From WHSW01 sp963846165 (GTDB lineage Bacteria; Actinomycetota; Thermoleophilia; Solirubrobacterales; 70-9), in the NCBI GenBank assembly GCA_963846165.1, contig CAWJUU010000004.1:1-64000 (forward strand): DNA of 64,000 nt, read 5' to 3'. This document shows, piece by piece, positions 8,776 through 17,291 of this stretch (position 1 is the stretch's first letter; each line of letters starts with the position of its first letter). The position numbers and the translations under genes are program-made. The notes under the pieces were generated by a model that was not told where the DNA came from, did no database searches, and saw only the letters and a program-made list of their open reading frames with translations.

Positions 8776-9903
8776 ATGACTGAGTCCCGCCCGCGGGTGT
8801 TGTTCGTCAGCAGCGACGACTTCGACCTGCCTCTCGCGCCCGCACTCGCCAAGAAGTGGGACGCGCTCTCCAAGGAATTCGACGTGCGATCGATCAGTCC
8901 GGCGGGGGCGGTGCGGGCGACGGATCCGAGATTCCGGTTGGTGCGCCAAGCGCCGTCGCCCATCGGGCACCTCGTCTACTTCGCTTCGCTGCCGACCATC
9001 GTCGCGCTCGAGCTGCGCCGCTTCAGGCCCGACGTGATCGTCACCACAGGTCCCTATGAGGCATTCATGCTGCTGCCGGCGTGGAAGCTCGCGCGGCCGC
9101 ACTCGAAGCTGCTGATCCAACTGCACGGAGACTGGCGGACCGCGCCGCGCCTTTATGGGTCGTCAGTCCGCCGCTTGTATGCCCGACTCAGTGACCGGGT
9201 TGCCGAGTTCGCACTCCGCCACGCCTCAGGCGTCAGAGCGCTCTCGGAGTTCACGGAGTCGCTGGCGCTGGAGGTCACGGGGCGCGGCCCGCTCTCCGTC
9301 TTTCCCGGGTACATCGATCTGGAGAGCTTTACGAGGGAGCCCCCACGATCGCTTCCCGATCGACCGTCCATCACCTGGATCGGAGTCCTTCAGAGATCTA
9401 AGAATCCCCGCCTGCTCGCCGACGCCTGGCGCCTCGTCGCCGCGCGCACGACCGCGGCGCGACTGGTGGTGGTCGGCCAAGGCCCCGAGCAGCCGATCGT
9501 CGACGAGCTCGTGCGCGACTTCCCGACCCGCGCGACGAGTCTCTCCTCGCTGAATCCCCCCGAGATCGCGAGGCTCCTCGACGACAGCACCGTGCTGGTC
9601 ATGTCGTCCGAATCGGAGGGGCTGCCCAGGGTGATCATGGAGGCGTTCACCCGCGGGCGCCCCGTCGTGGCCACCGCCGTCGGTGGCGTGCCGGACATCG
9701 TGAAGACCGGCCGCAACGGAATGCTCGTCCCGAGCGGGGACGCCCAGGAACTCGCGGACGCGCTGGTTCGGGTCCTGGATGATCGGGCGTTCGCCGAGCA
9801 GCTTTCGCGCGGAGCGCTCGAGGATGCGGACCGGTTGCGCTGCACGCCCAGGGAATTCTCGACGGCGTTTCGCCAGTTCGTGGATTCCGCCCTCAGCGCC
9901 TGA
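8776..9903 (+). CDS. glycosyltransferase family 4
   Basis: GT-B glycosyltransferase of 375 aa from ATG 8776 (MTESRPRVLFVSSDDFDLP). An in-frame ATG at 8725 also exists but lies inside the previous gene. The acceptor domain has RRFRPDVIVTTGPYEAFMLL and LIQLHGDWR. The donor domain has TWIGVLQRSKNPRLLADAW, VVVGQGPEQP and SSESEGLPRVIMEAFTRGRP with E-x7-E, then GGVPDIV. It ends facing the leftward glycosyltransferase at 9893-11032, with an 11-base overlap of the two 3' ends. Confidence 0.9.
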   Translation: MTESRPRVLFVSSDDFDLPLAPALAKKWDALSKEFDVRSISPAGAVRATDPRFRLVRQAPSPIGHLVYFASLPTIVALELRRFRPDVIVTTGPYEAFMLLPAWKLARPHSKLLIQLHGDWRTAPRLYGSSVRRLYARLSDRVAEFALRHASGVRALSEFTESLALEVTGRGPLSVFPGYIDLESFTREPPRSLPDRPSITWIGVLQRSKNPRLLADAWRLVAARTTAARLVVVGQGPEQPIVDELVRDFPTRATSLSSLNPPEIARLLDDSTVLVMSSESEGLPRVIMEAFTRGRPVVATAVGGVPDIVKTGRNGMLVPSGDAQELADALVRVLDDRAFAEQLSRGALEDADRLRCTPREFSTAFRQFVDSALSA

Positions 9904-11032
9904 TCGCGGCCATTGCGAGCTCCCGCTCGAGGGCCTCGAATATCGGTTCGACGCGATACCTGCCGCTGACAGTGCGGGCGCCCTCGCGCAAGGTCTCCCG
10001 CAGCTCGGGATCCTCGACCAGCGAGGCCATCGCAGCTCCGAACGCTCGCGAGTCACCAGGCGATACCAGGATCCCGTTGACGCCCGTCTCGACGATCTCA
10101 GGGACACCGCCGACCGAGGTGGCGATGACCGGCGTCCCCGCGGCCAGTGCCTCGACGGCCGCGTGGGGGAAGTTCTCGAACTTGCTTGGCAGGATCGCGG
10201 CATCGGCGGCGCGCAGCCACTCGATCGCCGCGGCGCGGGGAAGCGCCCCCTTCAGCGAGATTCGCTCGCCGACGCCGCTCTTCGCGATCATCCGGATCAG
10301 ATCTTCGCGCTCAGGGCCGTCGCCGATCACGACGAGTGACGCGTCAGGGACCGCACCCAGAGCCGTTATCGCCAGCGGCAGGTTCTTCGCGTCGACGAGG
10401 CGGCCCACGAAGACGAACGTGGGGAACCGGATCCCCAGCCGCCCGCGCAGCTCGTCCCTCGAGGTGAGTCGATCAATGCGCGGTGCAGGATTGGGAACGA
10501 CGGATATCCGGTCGGCTGGGAGCCCCCAACCGCATGCGATGTCGGCGAAGAAGCGGCTCGGAATGACCACGCGCGAAGCCCTCGAAAGGGTGAGCCGCCT
10601 CAACCATTTGAGAGCGCGCACGGAGCTCTGGGTCTGGCGCCCCTGGAACTCCTCCAGCGTGCCGGAAAAGACCCCGAGCGAGCGCGCGCGGTCGTAGGCG
10701 GGATCATTGACCAGCTTGAGCACGAGCGGCACGCGGTGGAGAATCGACGCGAGCGCACTCCTTGCGTACATGCCGGTCGCGTAGATCACGTCCGCTCGCC
10801 TCGCGGCCGCGATAACGGCCATTGCTCCAGCGGGCAGCCGGATTAGCAGTTGCCGGTCACTTCGCGACATCGTCAGCGGAAATCCCGGATCCAGCGCCCC
10901 GGCCTTGCGGGCGGTGGTGACGGCGCGCACCTGATGACCACGATCGATAAGGAACTTGCCGAACTCCGGGCCGTGGGAGGCCGGCCCGCCGACCTCGGGT
11001 GGCCAGATCCCGGAGACGATCAGGACCCTCAT
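9893..11032 (-). CDS. glycosyltransferase family 4
   Basis: GT-B glycosyltransferase, 379 aa, on the opposite strand from its neighbours. It begins MRVLIVSGIWPPEVGGPASH, a classical GT4 N-terminus. The donor domain shows FVFVGRLVDAKNLPLAI, VIGDGPEREDLIRMI, LPSKFENFPHAAVEALAAGT with the E-x7-E pair, and GGVPEIVETGVNG. The acceptor and donor sugars cannot be predicted. Its promoter must lie in the 50-base gap shared with the rightward sulfotransferase gene at 11083. The inverted orientation splits the rightward transferase block. Confidence 0.9.
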   Translation of the reverse strand: MRVLIVSGIWPPEVGGPASHGPEFGKFLIDRGHQVRAVTTARKAGALDPGFPLTMSRSDRQLLIRLPAGAMAVIAAARRADVIYATGMYARSALASILHRVPLVLKLVNDPAYDRARSLGVFSGTLEEFQGRQTQSSVRALKWLRRLTLSRASRVVIPSRFFADIACGWGLPADRISVVPNPAPRIDRLTSRDELRGRLGIRFPTFVFVGRLVDAKNLPLAITALGAVPDASLVVIGDGPEREDLIRMIAKSGVGERISLKGALPRAAAIEWLRAADAAILPSKFENFPHAAVEALAAGTPVIATSVGGVPEIVETGVNGILVSPGDSRAFGAAMASLVEDPELRETLREGARTVSGRYRVEPIFEALERELAMAAIRR

Positions 11033-11056
11033 GGCCGGCAGAACCCCGCCCTCGCC

Positions 11057-11062
11057 TAGACT
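11057..11062 (+). promoter_or_regulatory. candidate -10 box for the sulfotransferase block
   Basis: TAGACT fits the actinobacterial TANNNT -10 pattern and lies 20 bases before ATG 11083, which leaves room for a short leader. No clear -35 box was seen. It is the only -10-like site found in the short divergent gap (11033-11082). Confidence 0.3.
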
Positions 11063-11082
11063 CGGACCCTCTCCTCACCGGG

Positions 11083-11981
11083 ATGATCATGACCAGTCAG
11101 CCGTCAAGAGCGCTCTCCAGAACGGCCCCCCAAGCCGAGCCGAGGGGCCCGGACGTGATTGGCATCGGCGCCCAGCGAACCGGATCGTCGTGGATGTATG
11201 CGTGCATGTATGAGCATCCCCAGATCTGCATGCCGCGAAAGGAGATCAACTTCTTCAGCCGCGAGCGCAACTGGAGTCGAGGCTTCGAGTGGTACGAGGG
11301 CATCTTCGCGGAGTGTCCGGCGACCGCGGTTTGCGGTGAGTTCTCCACCTCCTACCTGCCGGACCCCGAGACTCCGCGGCGCATCCACGATCGCTACCCG
11401 GATGTGCGCCTGATCGTCTCTCTCAGGCACCCGGCGGAGCGGGCGTACTCGAGCTACCTCAACGACATCCTCGCCGGTGTGGTGTCGCCGAAGCAGGGCT
11501 TCCCGGAGGCGCTCGACGCCCATCCGGAGTACATCGAAGGCAGCCGATACGGCCACCATCTGAGCAACTTCCTCGAACTGTTCTGCCGCGATCAGATCCT
11601 GGTCTCGATGTTCGACGAAGCGCGCCGGGATCCGCTTGCCACCGTTCGGCAGATCTACCGGTTCCTCGACGTCGACCCGGAGTTCCGGCCACGATGCTCG
11701 ACCGCCCGGTCGGCATCGGTCGCGTCCCCAGGTCGCAGGGCGCGGAACGCTCGATGCTCGAGCTCGCCGAGGCCTTTCGGCATCGACGGGCGCTGAGGCC
11801 CGTGTGGTGGATGGCCAAGAAGTCGGGAATCGGCGATCGCTTTCGGGCTCTCAACACGCGCGCCGTGAAATCGGGTGGGCTGGATCCAGAGGATCGCCGC
11901 GCCTTCATCTGCGAGCTCGAGCCTGACGTCAGGGTCCTGGAGGACCTGCTTGATCTCGAGCTGTCCGCCTGGCGCTCGTGA
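11083..11981 (+). CDS. sulfotransferase 1 (heparan-type Sulfotransfer_1 fold), frame break near 11690
   Basis: PAPS-dependent sulfotransferase, about 300 aa. The 5'-phosphosulfate loop is VIGIGAQRTGSSWMYACMYE near residue 25, and the family pattern continues MPRKEINFFSRERNWSRGFE, WYEGIF, CGEFSTSYLPDPETPRRIH. The 3'-phosphate site is RLIVSLRHPAERAYSSYLND. This layout is shared by bacterial relatives of heparan N- and 3-O-sulfotransferases. Near 11690 the frame shifts; the C-terminus continues MLDRPVGIGRVPRSQGAERS to TGA 11979. ATG 11083 is chosen because the longer in-frame extension overlaps the divergent gene. Its stop overlaps the next start (GTGA 11978). It would sulfate the glycan made by this locus. 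PAPS synthesis genes are not in the window. Confidence 0.8.
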
Positions 11982-12819
11982 GGCGCCCGACAGTCGCGCC
12001 GCGACCGCTGCATCGTCTTCCTCCACATCCCGAAGACCGGCGGGGTGACGCTGCGGCGGACGCTGAAGCGGAAGTACTCGCGGATCCTCTCCGAGGACGA
12101 CCCTCGATCCCGGGTCGCTCCGAGGCGCTCGCGCGGGTGCCGCTGAGCGAGCGCGCGGCCGCGCAGGTCGTCGCCGGGCACCTGCACTACGGCGTCCACG
12201 AGTACATCCCGCGAGAATGTGACTACATCACCGTCCTCCGCGAGCCGGTCGCGCGGGTCGTCTCCGCCTACAACCACATCCTCGAACACCCCAAGCACGT
12301 ACTGCACGCCGAGCTCGTGCGCTCCAGCGAGCCGCTGGAGACCTTCCTGCGCATCGATCCGACCGTCGACAATCACCAGACCAGGATGGTCTCGGGCCGC
12401 GGTGGCGCTGAGCTCACAGCGAGGTCGCCGGAGCCCGGGGGCCCCGAAGCGCTCGAGGAGGCGAAGCGAAACCTCGAGCGGTTCCTAGTCGTCGGCGTAA
12501 CGGAGCGCTTCGACGAGACGTTCATCCTGCTCCGGCGCGCGCTGGGATGGAGGCTGCCCTTCTACGTGACCGCCAACGTCGCCGGCGGGCGACGCCGGTC
12601 AGCGAGTCCGCCCGCGAGCTGATCCGCAAGCGCAACCAGCTCGACGTCGAGCTGTATCGGTTCGCCGACAGGCTGCTCTCCACCGCGATCGCCGAGCAGG
12701 GCCCCTCGTTTCCGCGCGAGGTCGCGGCGTTCAGGGCCCTGAACCGGGTGCCCAACGTGGCGAACCGGCATCTGTCAGGGCGAGCCCGCCGGATCCTTCG
12801 GGCCGCGCTCCCGCGCTGA
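11978..12819 (+). pseudogene. sulfotransferase 2 (Sulfotransfer_2, HS2ST/HS6ST-like), three frame breaks
   Basis: The N-terminal phosphosulfate-binding motif CIVFLHIPKTGGVTLRRTLK is diagnostic for the Sulfotransfer_2 group that includes 2-O and 6-O heparan enzymes. It is in a different frame from both the GTG 11978 start and the body. The body reads VVAGHLHYGVHEYIP, YITVLREPVARVVSAYNHIL (3'-phosphate site) and FLVVGVTERFDETFILLRR. After about 12590 a third frame gives the C-terminus RELIRKRNQLDVELYRFADR to TGA 12817. Breaks lie near 11990, 12100 and 12590. They may be sequencing indels, because every conserved block is intact; otherwise it is a decaying gene. It starts with a GTGA overlap. 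Confidence 0.7.
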
Positions 12820-12836
12820 GTCCGAGACAGCGAAGA

Positions 12837-14006
12837 GTGCGAGCCAAGCTCAGTCGGCCAAGCTGGCGCACTCTAGTATCGGCATCCTCGGTGGCCGAAC
12901 TCCCAGGGATCCTCACGGGGCGCCGCATTGCTCACTTCGGCCACCACGATCCGCACTATTCGCGCAATCGGATAATCGCGCGGGCGCTGTCGCTCTGTGG
13001 CGCAGAGGTCACGCAGATCGCGGATCGGCGGCCGTTCGTCCGGCGTACGCCGCGCCTGGTCGGCAAGGTCGCTCGCACTGAGGTCGACGCGATCGTGGTG
13101 GGATTTCCGTCCCATTCCGACGTGCCTGTCGCGCGCGCGATCGCGCGTGCGAAAGGCATCGCCACCGTGTTCGATCCGCTGACCTCGCGGTGGGAGAACG
13201 CCGTCATCGATCGCCGGGCGGTTGCGCCGCGGAGCATTCGCGCCACTCGCTACCGGCTGAACGACAGCGTGGCCTGTCGGCTCGCGGACCTGGTCTTGCT
13301 CGACACCCAGGCTCACATCGACTTCTTCTGCGAGGAATTCGGCCTCGCGCCGGCGAAGTTCCGGCGGGTCTGGGTGGGTTCCGACGAACAGATCATGAAG
13401 CCGCTCGAAGCGCCGCAACGCAGGGACGACTTCGTCGTCTTCTTCTACGGGAGCTTTCTCCCGTTCCAGGGAGCCGAGTACATCGTTCGGGCGGCTCGCC
13501 TGCTCGAGCAGCGACGGGAGCAGGTCCGTTTCGTGCTCTGTGGTGACGGACCGACATACAAGGCCGTGCGCGGCCTCAGCGAGCGACTCGCGGTCGGCAA
13601 CGTGGAGTTCCTGCCGCCCTGCTCCGTCGAGCGACTGGCGGCTCTCATCGGCGCAAGCGACGTCTGCCTGGGGGTGTTCGGTACGAACGCGAAGGCGCTG
13701 CGCGTGATCCCCAACAAGGTGTTCGACGCGCTCGCGTGCCGGCGCCCCTTGATCACCGGCGACGCCCCCGCCGTCCGCGAGGCGCTGACGGACCAAGAGC
13801 ACGTCTGGCTCTGTCGGTTCGGCGACGAAGAGGCGCTCGCGGACGCGATCGCGACGCTGCGGCACGACCGGCGGCTGCGCGATCGACTCGCGCACAACGG
13901 GCACGAGCTGTTCCGCCGCCGCTTCTCGACTGCCGCGCTGGCTCCGGAGATCGGCAGGATCGTGCGCGGGGCGATCGATGGCTCAGGCGTCGCGAGGGCG
14001 GGCTGA
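12837..14006 (+). CDS. glycosyltransferase (GT-B, GT4-like)
   Basis: 389 aa GT-B protein starting at GTG 12837. The N-terminal half has RRIAHFGHHDPHYSRNRII, AIVVGFPSHSDVPVARAIAR and FDPLTSRWENAVIDR. The C-terminal donor domain has FVVFFYGSFLPFQGAEYIVR, FVLCGDGPTYKAV, FLPPCSVERLAALIGASDV and VIPNKVFDALACRRPLITGD. The usual E-x7-E is replaced by a PNKVFDALAC arrangement that is common in GT4 enzymes of surface polysaccharides. It follows sulfotransferase 2 by 17 bases and overlaps the next glycosyltransferase by 29 bases. Confidence 0.85.
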   Translation: MRAKLSRPSWRTLVSASSVAELPGILTGRRIAHFGHHDPHYSRNRIIARALSLCGAEVTQIADRRPFVRRTPRLVGKVARTEVDAIVVGFPSHSDVPVARAIARAKGIATVFDPLTSRWENAVIDRRAVAPRSIRATRYRLNDSVACRLADLVLLDTQAHIDFFCEEFGLAPAKFRRVWVGSDEQIMKPLEAPQRRDDFVVFFYGSFLPFQGAEYIVRAARLLEQRREQVRFVLCGDGPTYKAVRGLSERLAVGNVEFLPPCSVERLAALIGASDVCLGVFGTNAKALRVIPNKVFDALACRRPLITGDAPAVREALTDQEHVWLCRFGDEEALADAIATLRHDRRLRDRLAHNGHELFRRRFSTAALAPEIGRIVRGAIDGSGVARAG

Positions 14007-15135
14007 TGGGCAGCAGGGGGATGCTCGAACAGGCGTTGCCTGCGTGGCGCCGATGATCGCGCCCGAGGCGAGACGGGGGCTCGGGGTCATCTTCATCTCC
14101 CAGGCGGTCGATTGCGACGATCCGGTCGTGCCGCACACCGTCCGGTGGATCGAGGCGCTGGCGCGCAAGCCGAGCATCGATCGGGTCGCCGTTCTGGCGC
14201 TGCGCACCGGCCGCTACGAGCTTCCGGGAAACGTCGCCGTCGACCGGTTCGGCAGATCGAACAGGCTCGGCACGCTCGCGGCGTTCTATCGCGGCGTCGT
14301 GCGTTCACTGCGCCGCCGGCCCGACTTGATCTTCATCCACCAGGGCGGGCCCTATCCGGCGCTGCTGCTGCCCGTCAAGCTGTTGGCGAGGACCCCAGTC
14401 GTCCAGTGGAAGGCGCACGGTGTCATCACTCGCGCGATGGCGTTCTACGCCCGCCGGTGCGACGACCTGATCTTCACGGCCACGCGCGCGTCGTTTCCGA
14501 TGCGGATGGCGAAGGTCCGCGTCGTGGGACACGGCATCGATACACAAGCCTTCAGCAGCCACGCAGAGGAACCGGTGGGCGATCTGATCGCCGTCGGCCG
14601 AATAGCGCCGATCAAGTGCATCGAGGAGATGGTCAGGGCGGTCGACCACGCCAACCGGACGTACGGGACGGCGTACCGTCTCGACATCTACGGCCCGACG
14701 CTGCCGGGCGACGAGGGATACGCGGCGCGGGTCGACACGCTCATCGACCGGCTCGGAGCGCGCGACCGCATCGCGCTCCACGGGCCCGTGCTGCACGCGG
14801 ATCTGCCGCGCCTGCTAAACGCACACCGGGCCGCCCTGAACTTCTCCAACCATCGCGCAATCGACAAGTCCGCGCTCGAGGCCATGGCATGTGGCCTTCC
14901 GGTGATCTCCACGAACGAGTCCGTAGCCGAGATCATGCCGAGCGGTCTCGAGCCTGTCCTGATCACCGACGCGGAGAACGAAGAAGCCCAAGCGAAGGCG
15001 ATCCATGGGGTGCTGCGACAGGAGCGCACCGAGATCGCAGCGCTGGGCGAACGGATGCGCGCCGTGGTTGTCGCCGATCACAGCATCGACCGGCTCTTCG
15101 ACCGGATCCTGGAAGACGTCCGGACGCTGCTGTGA
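13978..15135 (+). CDS. glycosyltransferase family 4
   Basis: GT-B glycosyltransferase, 385 aa from ATG 13978. ATG 14053 (MIAPEARRGLGVIFISQAVD) is an equally plausible start because the fold begins there. The acceptor domain shows RPDLIFIHQGGPYPALLLPV and VQWKAHGVITRAM. The donor domain shows DLIAVGRIAPIKCIEEMVRA, YRLDIYGPTLPGDE, LHGPVLHADLPRLL, and NHRAIDKSALEAMACGLPVI. Its last residues, HSIDRLFDRILEDVRTLL, are important: a related copy of this C-terminus survives in the scar at 16110-16303. Its stop overlaps the deacetylase start by GTGA at 15132. Confidence 0.88.
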   Translation: MAQASRGRADGQQGDARTGVACVAPMIAPEARRGLGVIFISQAVDCDDPVVPHTVRWIEALARKPSIDRVAVLALRTGRYELPGNVAVDRFGRSNRLGTLAAFYRGVVRSLRRRPDLIFIHQGGPYPALLLPVKLLARTPVVQWKAHGVITRAMAFYARRCDDLIFTATRASFPMRMAKVRVVGHGIDTQAFSSHAEEPVGDLIAVGRIAPIKCIEEMVRAVDHANRTYGTAYRLDIYGPTLPGDEGYAARVDTLIDRLGARDRIALHGPVLHADLPRLLNAHRAALNFSNHRAIDKSALEAMACGLPVISTNESVAEIMPSGLEPVLITDAENEEAQAKAIHGVLRQERTEIAALGERMRAVVVADHSIDRLFDRILEDVRTLL

Positions 15136-15956
15136 GCTCGCGCTGGAAGCAAGGCATCAGGAACACGCTGGTGAGGGCGGGCGGCGCAGCCGTCGCCGTC
15201 CGCGGCCCGAAGGCGGGCAAGCGTGCGCTCGCGTTCCACGAAGTGCCCGACCCCGCGCGGTTCGCGGAGTTCCTCGACCGGGTTCTTGCCGAGTACGACG
15301 TCCTTGCGCTGCAGGACTGGCTCACGGCACCTCCGGCCGACCGGACTCAGCTCACCCTGACCTTCGACGACGGATACGCGTCGTGGCACGAGTTCGTCGC
15401 GCCCCTGCTCGAGGAACGCGGCCTGCCGGCCGTGTTCTTCGTGAGCTCGGGCCTGGTGGGCTTGCGCGGAAGCGAGGCGCGGGAGTTCGCCCGCACCCGC
15501 CTTCGCCGCACCCAGGAGCTCACGTTCATCGGCGCGCGTGAGCTCGAGGACCTCGTGCGACATCCCCGATTCGAGATCGGGGGCCACACCGTTACACACG
15601 CCGATCTCGGACAGATCACCGACCCGGACATCGCCCGCGCCGAGATCGCCGGCGACCAGGCGTGGCTGGAGGACCTGGTGGGCGCCCCGGTGCGCTGGTT
15701 CGCGTACCCGTTCGGAAACCACGCGAACGTCGCGTCGACGGCTCGGTCGCTCGTGGAGGCGCTCGGCATGTCGGCGGCGTTCACCCTGATTCCGGGCTGG
15801 TGGGATCCCGGTAAGGGGGACAGGTTCCTGATCGGACGCGACGGGATCGACCCAGCGCTTCCGTACGCCGTCTGGCGCGCCTGGCTGCGCGGTGGCTATG
15901 ACCGCTTGTTCTCGGTCAAGACGGCCGCCACGAGCTTGGTCCGCTCGAGCGGTTGA
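15132..15956 (+). CDS. polysaccharide deacetylase 1 (CE4/NodB)
   Basis: Metal-dependent deacetylase of 274 aa that would remove N- or O-acetyl groups from the glycan. GTG 15132 overlaps the upstream stop (GTGA). Motif 1, TFDDGYASW, at residues 77-85 supplies the catalytic base and a metal aspartate. Motif 2, GGHTVTHADL, has the H-x3-H metal pair at 152 and 156. RWFAYPFGNHANV near residue 195 gives the motif 3 region. There is no signal peptide, so it may act in the cytoplasm on lipid-linked intermediates. It forms a glycosyltransferase-deacetylase pair that was repeated downstream (see 15957-16303). Confidence 0.9.
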   Translation: MSSRWKQGIRNTLVRAGGAAVAVRGPKAGKRALAFHEVPDPARFAEFLDRVLAEYDVLALQDWLTAPPADRTQLTLTFDDGYASWHEFVAPLLEERGLPAVFFVSSGLVGLRGSEAREFARTRLRRTQELTFIGARELEDLVRHPRFEIGGHTVTHADLGQITDPDIARAEIAGDQAWLEDLVGAPVRWFAYPFGNHANVASTARSLVEALGMSAAFTLIPGWWDPGKGDRFLIGRDGIDPALPYAVWRAWLRGGYDRLFSVKTAATSLVRSSG

Positions 15957-16299
15957 ACGCCTGCTAGCTGCGGTCGACTTACTTCGCCCGTCGTCCGGCA
16001 GGCTGAACGGGCTCACATTGGCGAGGGCGGATACGGAGAGTGCTGATCGTCCGGCGGCTGCTTCATCTTCCCCAACGACGTGGCGTTCCTGGACGTCCTC
16101 AAGGACGCCGGATTCACTCGCTGATCGCCGACAAGAAGAGCACCAGCTGCAGGCACAGATGATCCACGAGTTGCTCAGCAGGCCCGAGACGGAGATCGCC
16201 CGGCTCGGAAAGCGGATGCGCGCGCTGGTGGTGTCGGAGCCACAGCATCGAGCCGCTCTTCGACCGCATCCTGGAGCAGATCAGGACATTGGATCGGCG
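15957..16299 (+). pseudogene. recombination scar with remnants of a second deacetylase and a second glycosyltransferase
   Basis: This stretch has no intact gene. At 16062-16124 one frame reads FIFPNDVAFLDVLKDAGFTR, matching FIFPKNHLGFLDVLSDAGFT of the deacetylase at 16300. At about 16110-16303 other frames read EEHQLQAQMIHELLSRPETE, IARLGKRMRALVV and SHSIEPLFDRILEQIRTLDR, matching the C-terminus of the glycosyltransferase at 13978 (HSIDRLFDRILEDVRTLL). So pieces of one paralogue of each type are fused, ending in TGA 16301. No insertion sequence is visible. Bases 15957-16060 show nothing I can assign. The simplest reading is loss of most of a duplicated glycosyltransferase-deacetylase module by deletion. 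Confidence 0.75.
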
Positions 16300-17291
16300 C
16301 TGAGGAAGGCCTTCACACGCATAAGCCGATCAAAATTCATACGCCGGGCGGGCCGGCTACTGAAGACCGGGTCGACCCATGTTCCGGATTATCAGCGCTA
16401 CCTGTCGCTCTTAAAGGCCGAACGGAGCTCATTTGCGGGTCGGACGTTCAACCTGACGATCGACTTTGAGCTCGGCTGGTCACGCGCACGGCGCGACGGC
16501 GGATCGACCACCCGTCAGGAGGCCTTGCAACGGGCTCAGCGCGCCCGCGCCGCCTTCCCGGCGTTACTCGAGGCGAGCGATCGGTACGCGGTGCCGATCA
16601 CCTTTGCCGTAGTCGGTCATCTCGCGATGGCCCGCTGCGAGCACCCGCCAACGCCCGCCTTCGCACCGTATTGGCTGGGAGAGGATTGGTTCGCGATCGA
16701 TCCGAGCACGGACGGGGATAGGGATCCCGCCTATTACGCGGCAGACGCGATCGAGGCGATCGCCCGCGGCGATGTGGCTCATGAGATCGGAAGTCACGGC
16801 TTTTCTCACGTCGACCTCGGAGATGACGCTACGACGCGCGAAATCGCCACCTATGAAATCGTCGAATCGAGAAACGCTCTGCGAAGATACGACCCGGCCA
16901 TTTCGAGCTTCATCTTTCCCAAGAACCATCTCGGATTCCTGGACGTTCTCAGTGACGCCGGATTCACCGCCTATCGCTCGGGCGCCTACCTGCCATCGAT
17001 CGAGATGAACATGGCATGTGGCGCTTTCCCAAGGGCCTGTGGCTCTCGCCGCAGGCATGCAGTCCTGACGAGGTGCTCGCTCTTGCAGATGTCGCCAAGG
17101 CCCAGCAACAGCTCATCCACACGTGGTGCCACCTTCACGAGTTTGCCTCGGCGAAGGAGGCGGGCGCGTACTTCTCCGCGCTCTTTCGGGGATTGGCCGA
17201 TCGGCGTCAGCGCGGCCTGACGGTGCGAACCATGCGCGATGTGGTTAGAGAGGAAGCAGCGGCCCTCTCCACGAGGGAGACGCCTTTGCCC
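16300..17291 (+). CDS. polysaccharide deacetylase 2 (CE4-like), frame break near 17010, open into the next gene
   Basis: Deacetylase of the type with motif 1 as TIDFELGW instead of TFDDG. Motif 2 is EIGSHGFSHVDLGDD (H-x3-H), and FIFPKNHLGFLDVLSDAGFT is the usual motif 3 region. Near 17010 the frame shifts, and the C-terminus continues MWRFPKGLWLSPQACSPDE, LIHTWCHLHEFA (motif with catalytic histidine) and RGLADRRQRGLTVRTM. No ATG or GTG start is visible; CTG 16300 overlaps the stop of the remnant (CTGA), mirroring the GTGA used by deacetylase 1. The C-terminal frame has no stop before the sulfotransferase at 17292, so as written the two proteins are one chain. Confidence 0.75.

Noticed and set aside
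14112..15131. A long open frame upstream of and continuous with deacetylase 1
   Set aside because: The first 340 codons are Arg-rich shadow of the glycosyltransferase at 13978. The deacetylase itself starts at GTG 15132.
15957..16303. Insertion sequence as cause of the scar
   Set aside because: No transposase fragment, terminal inverted repeat or target duplication was seen.
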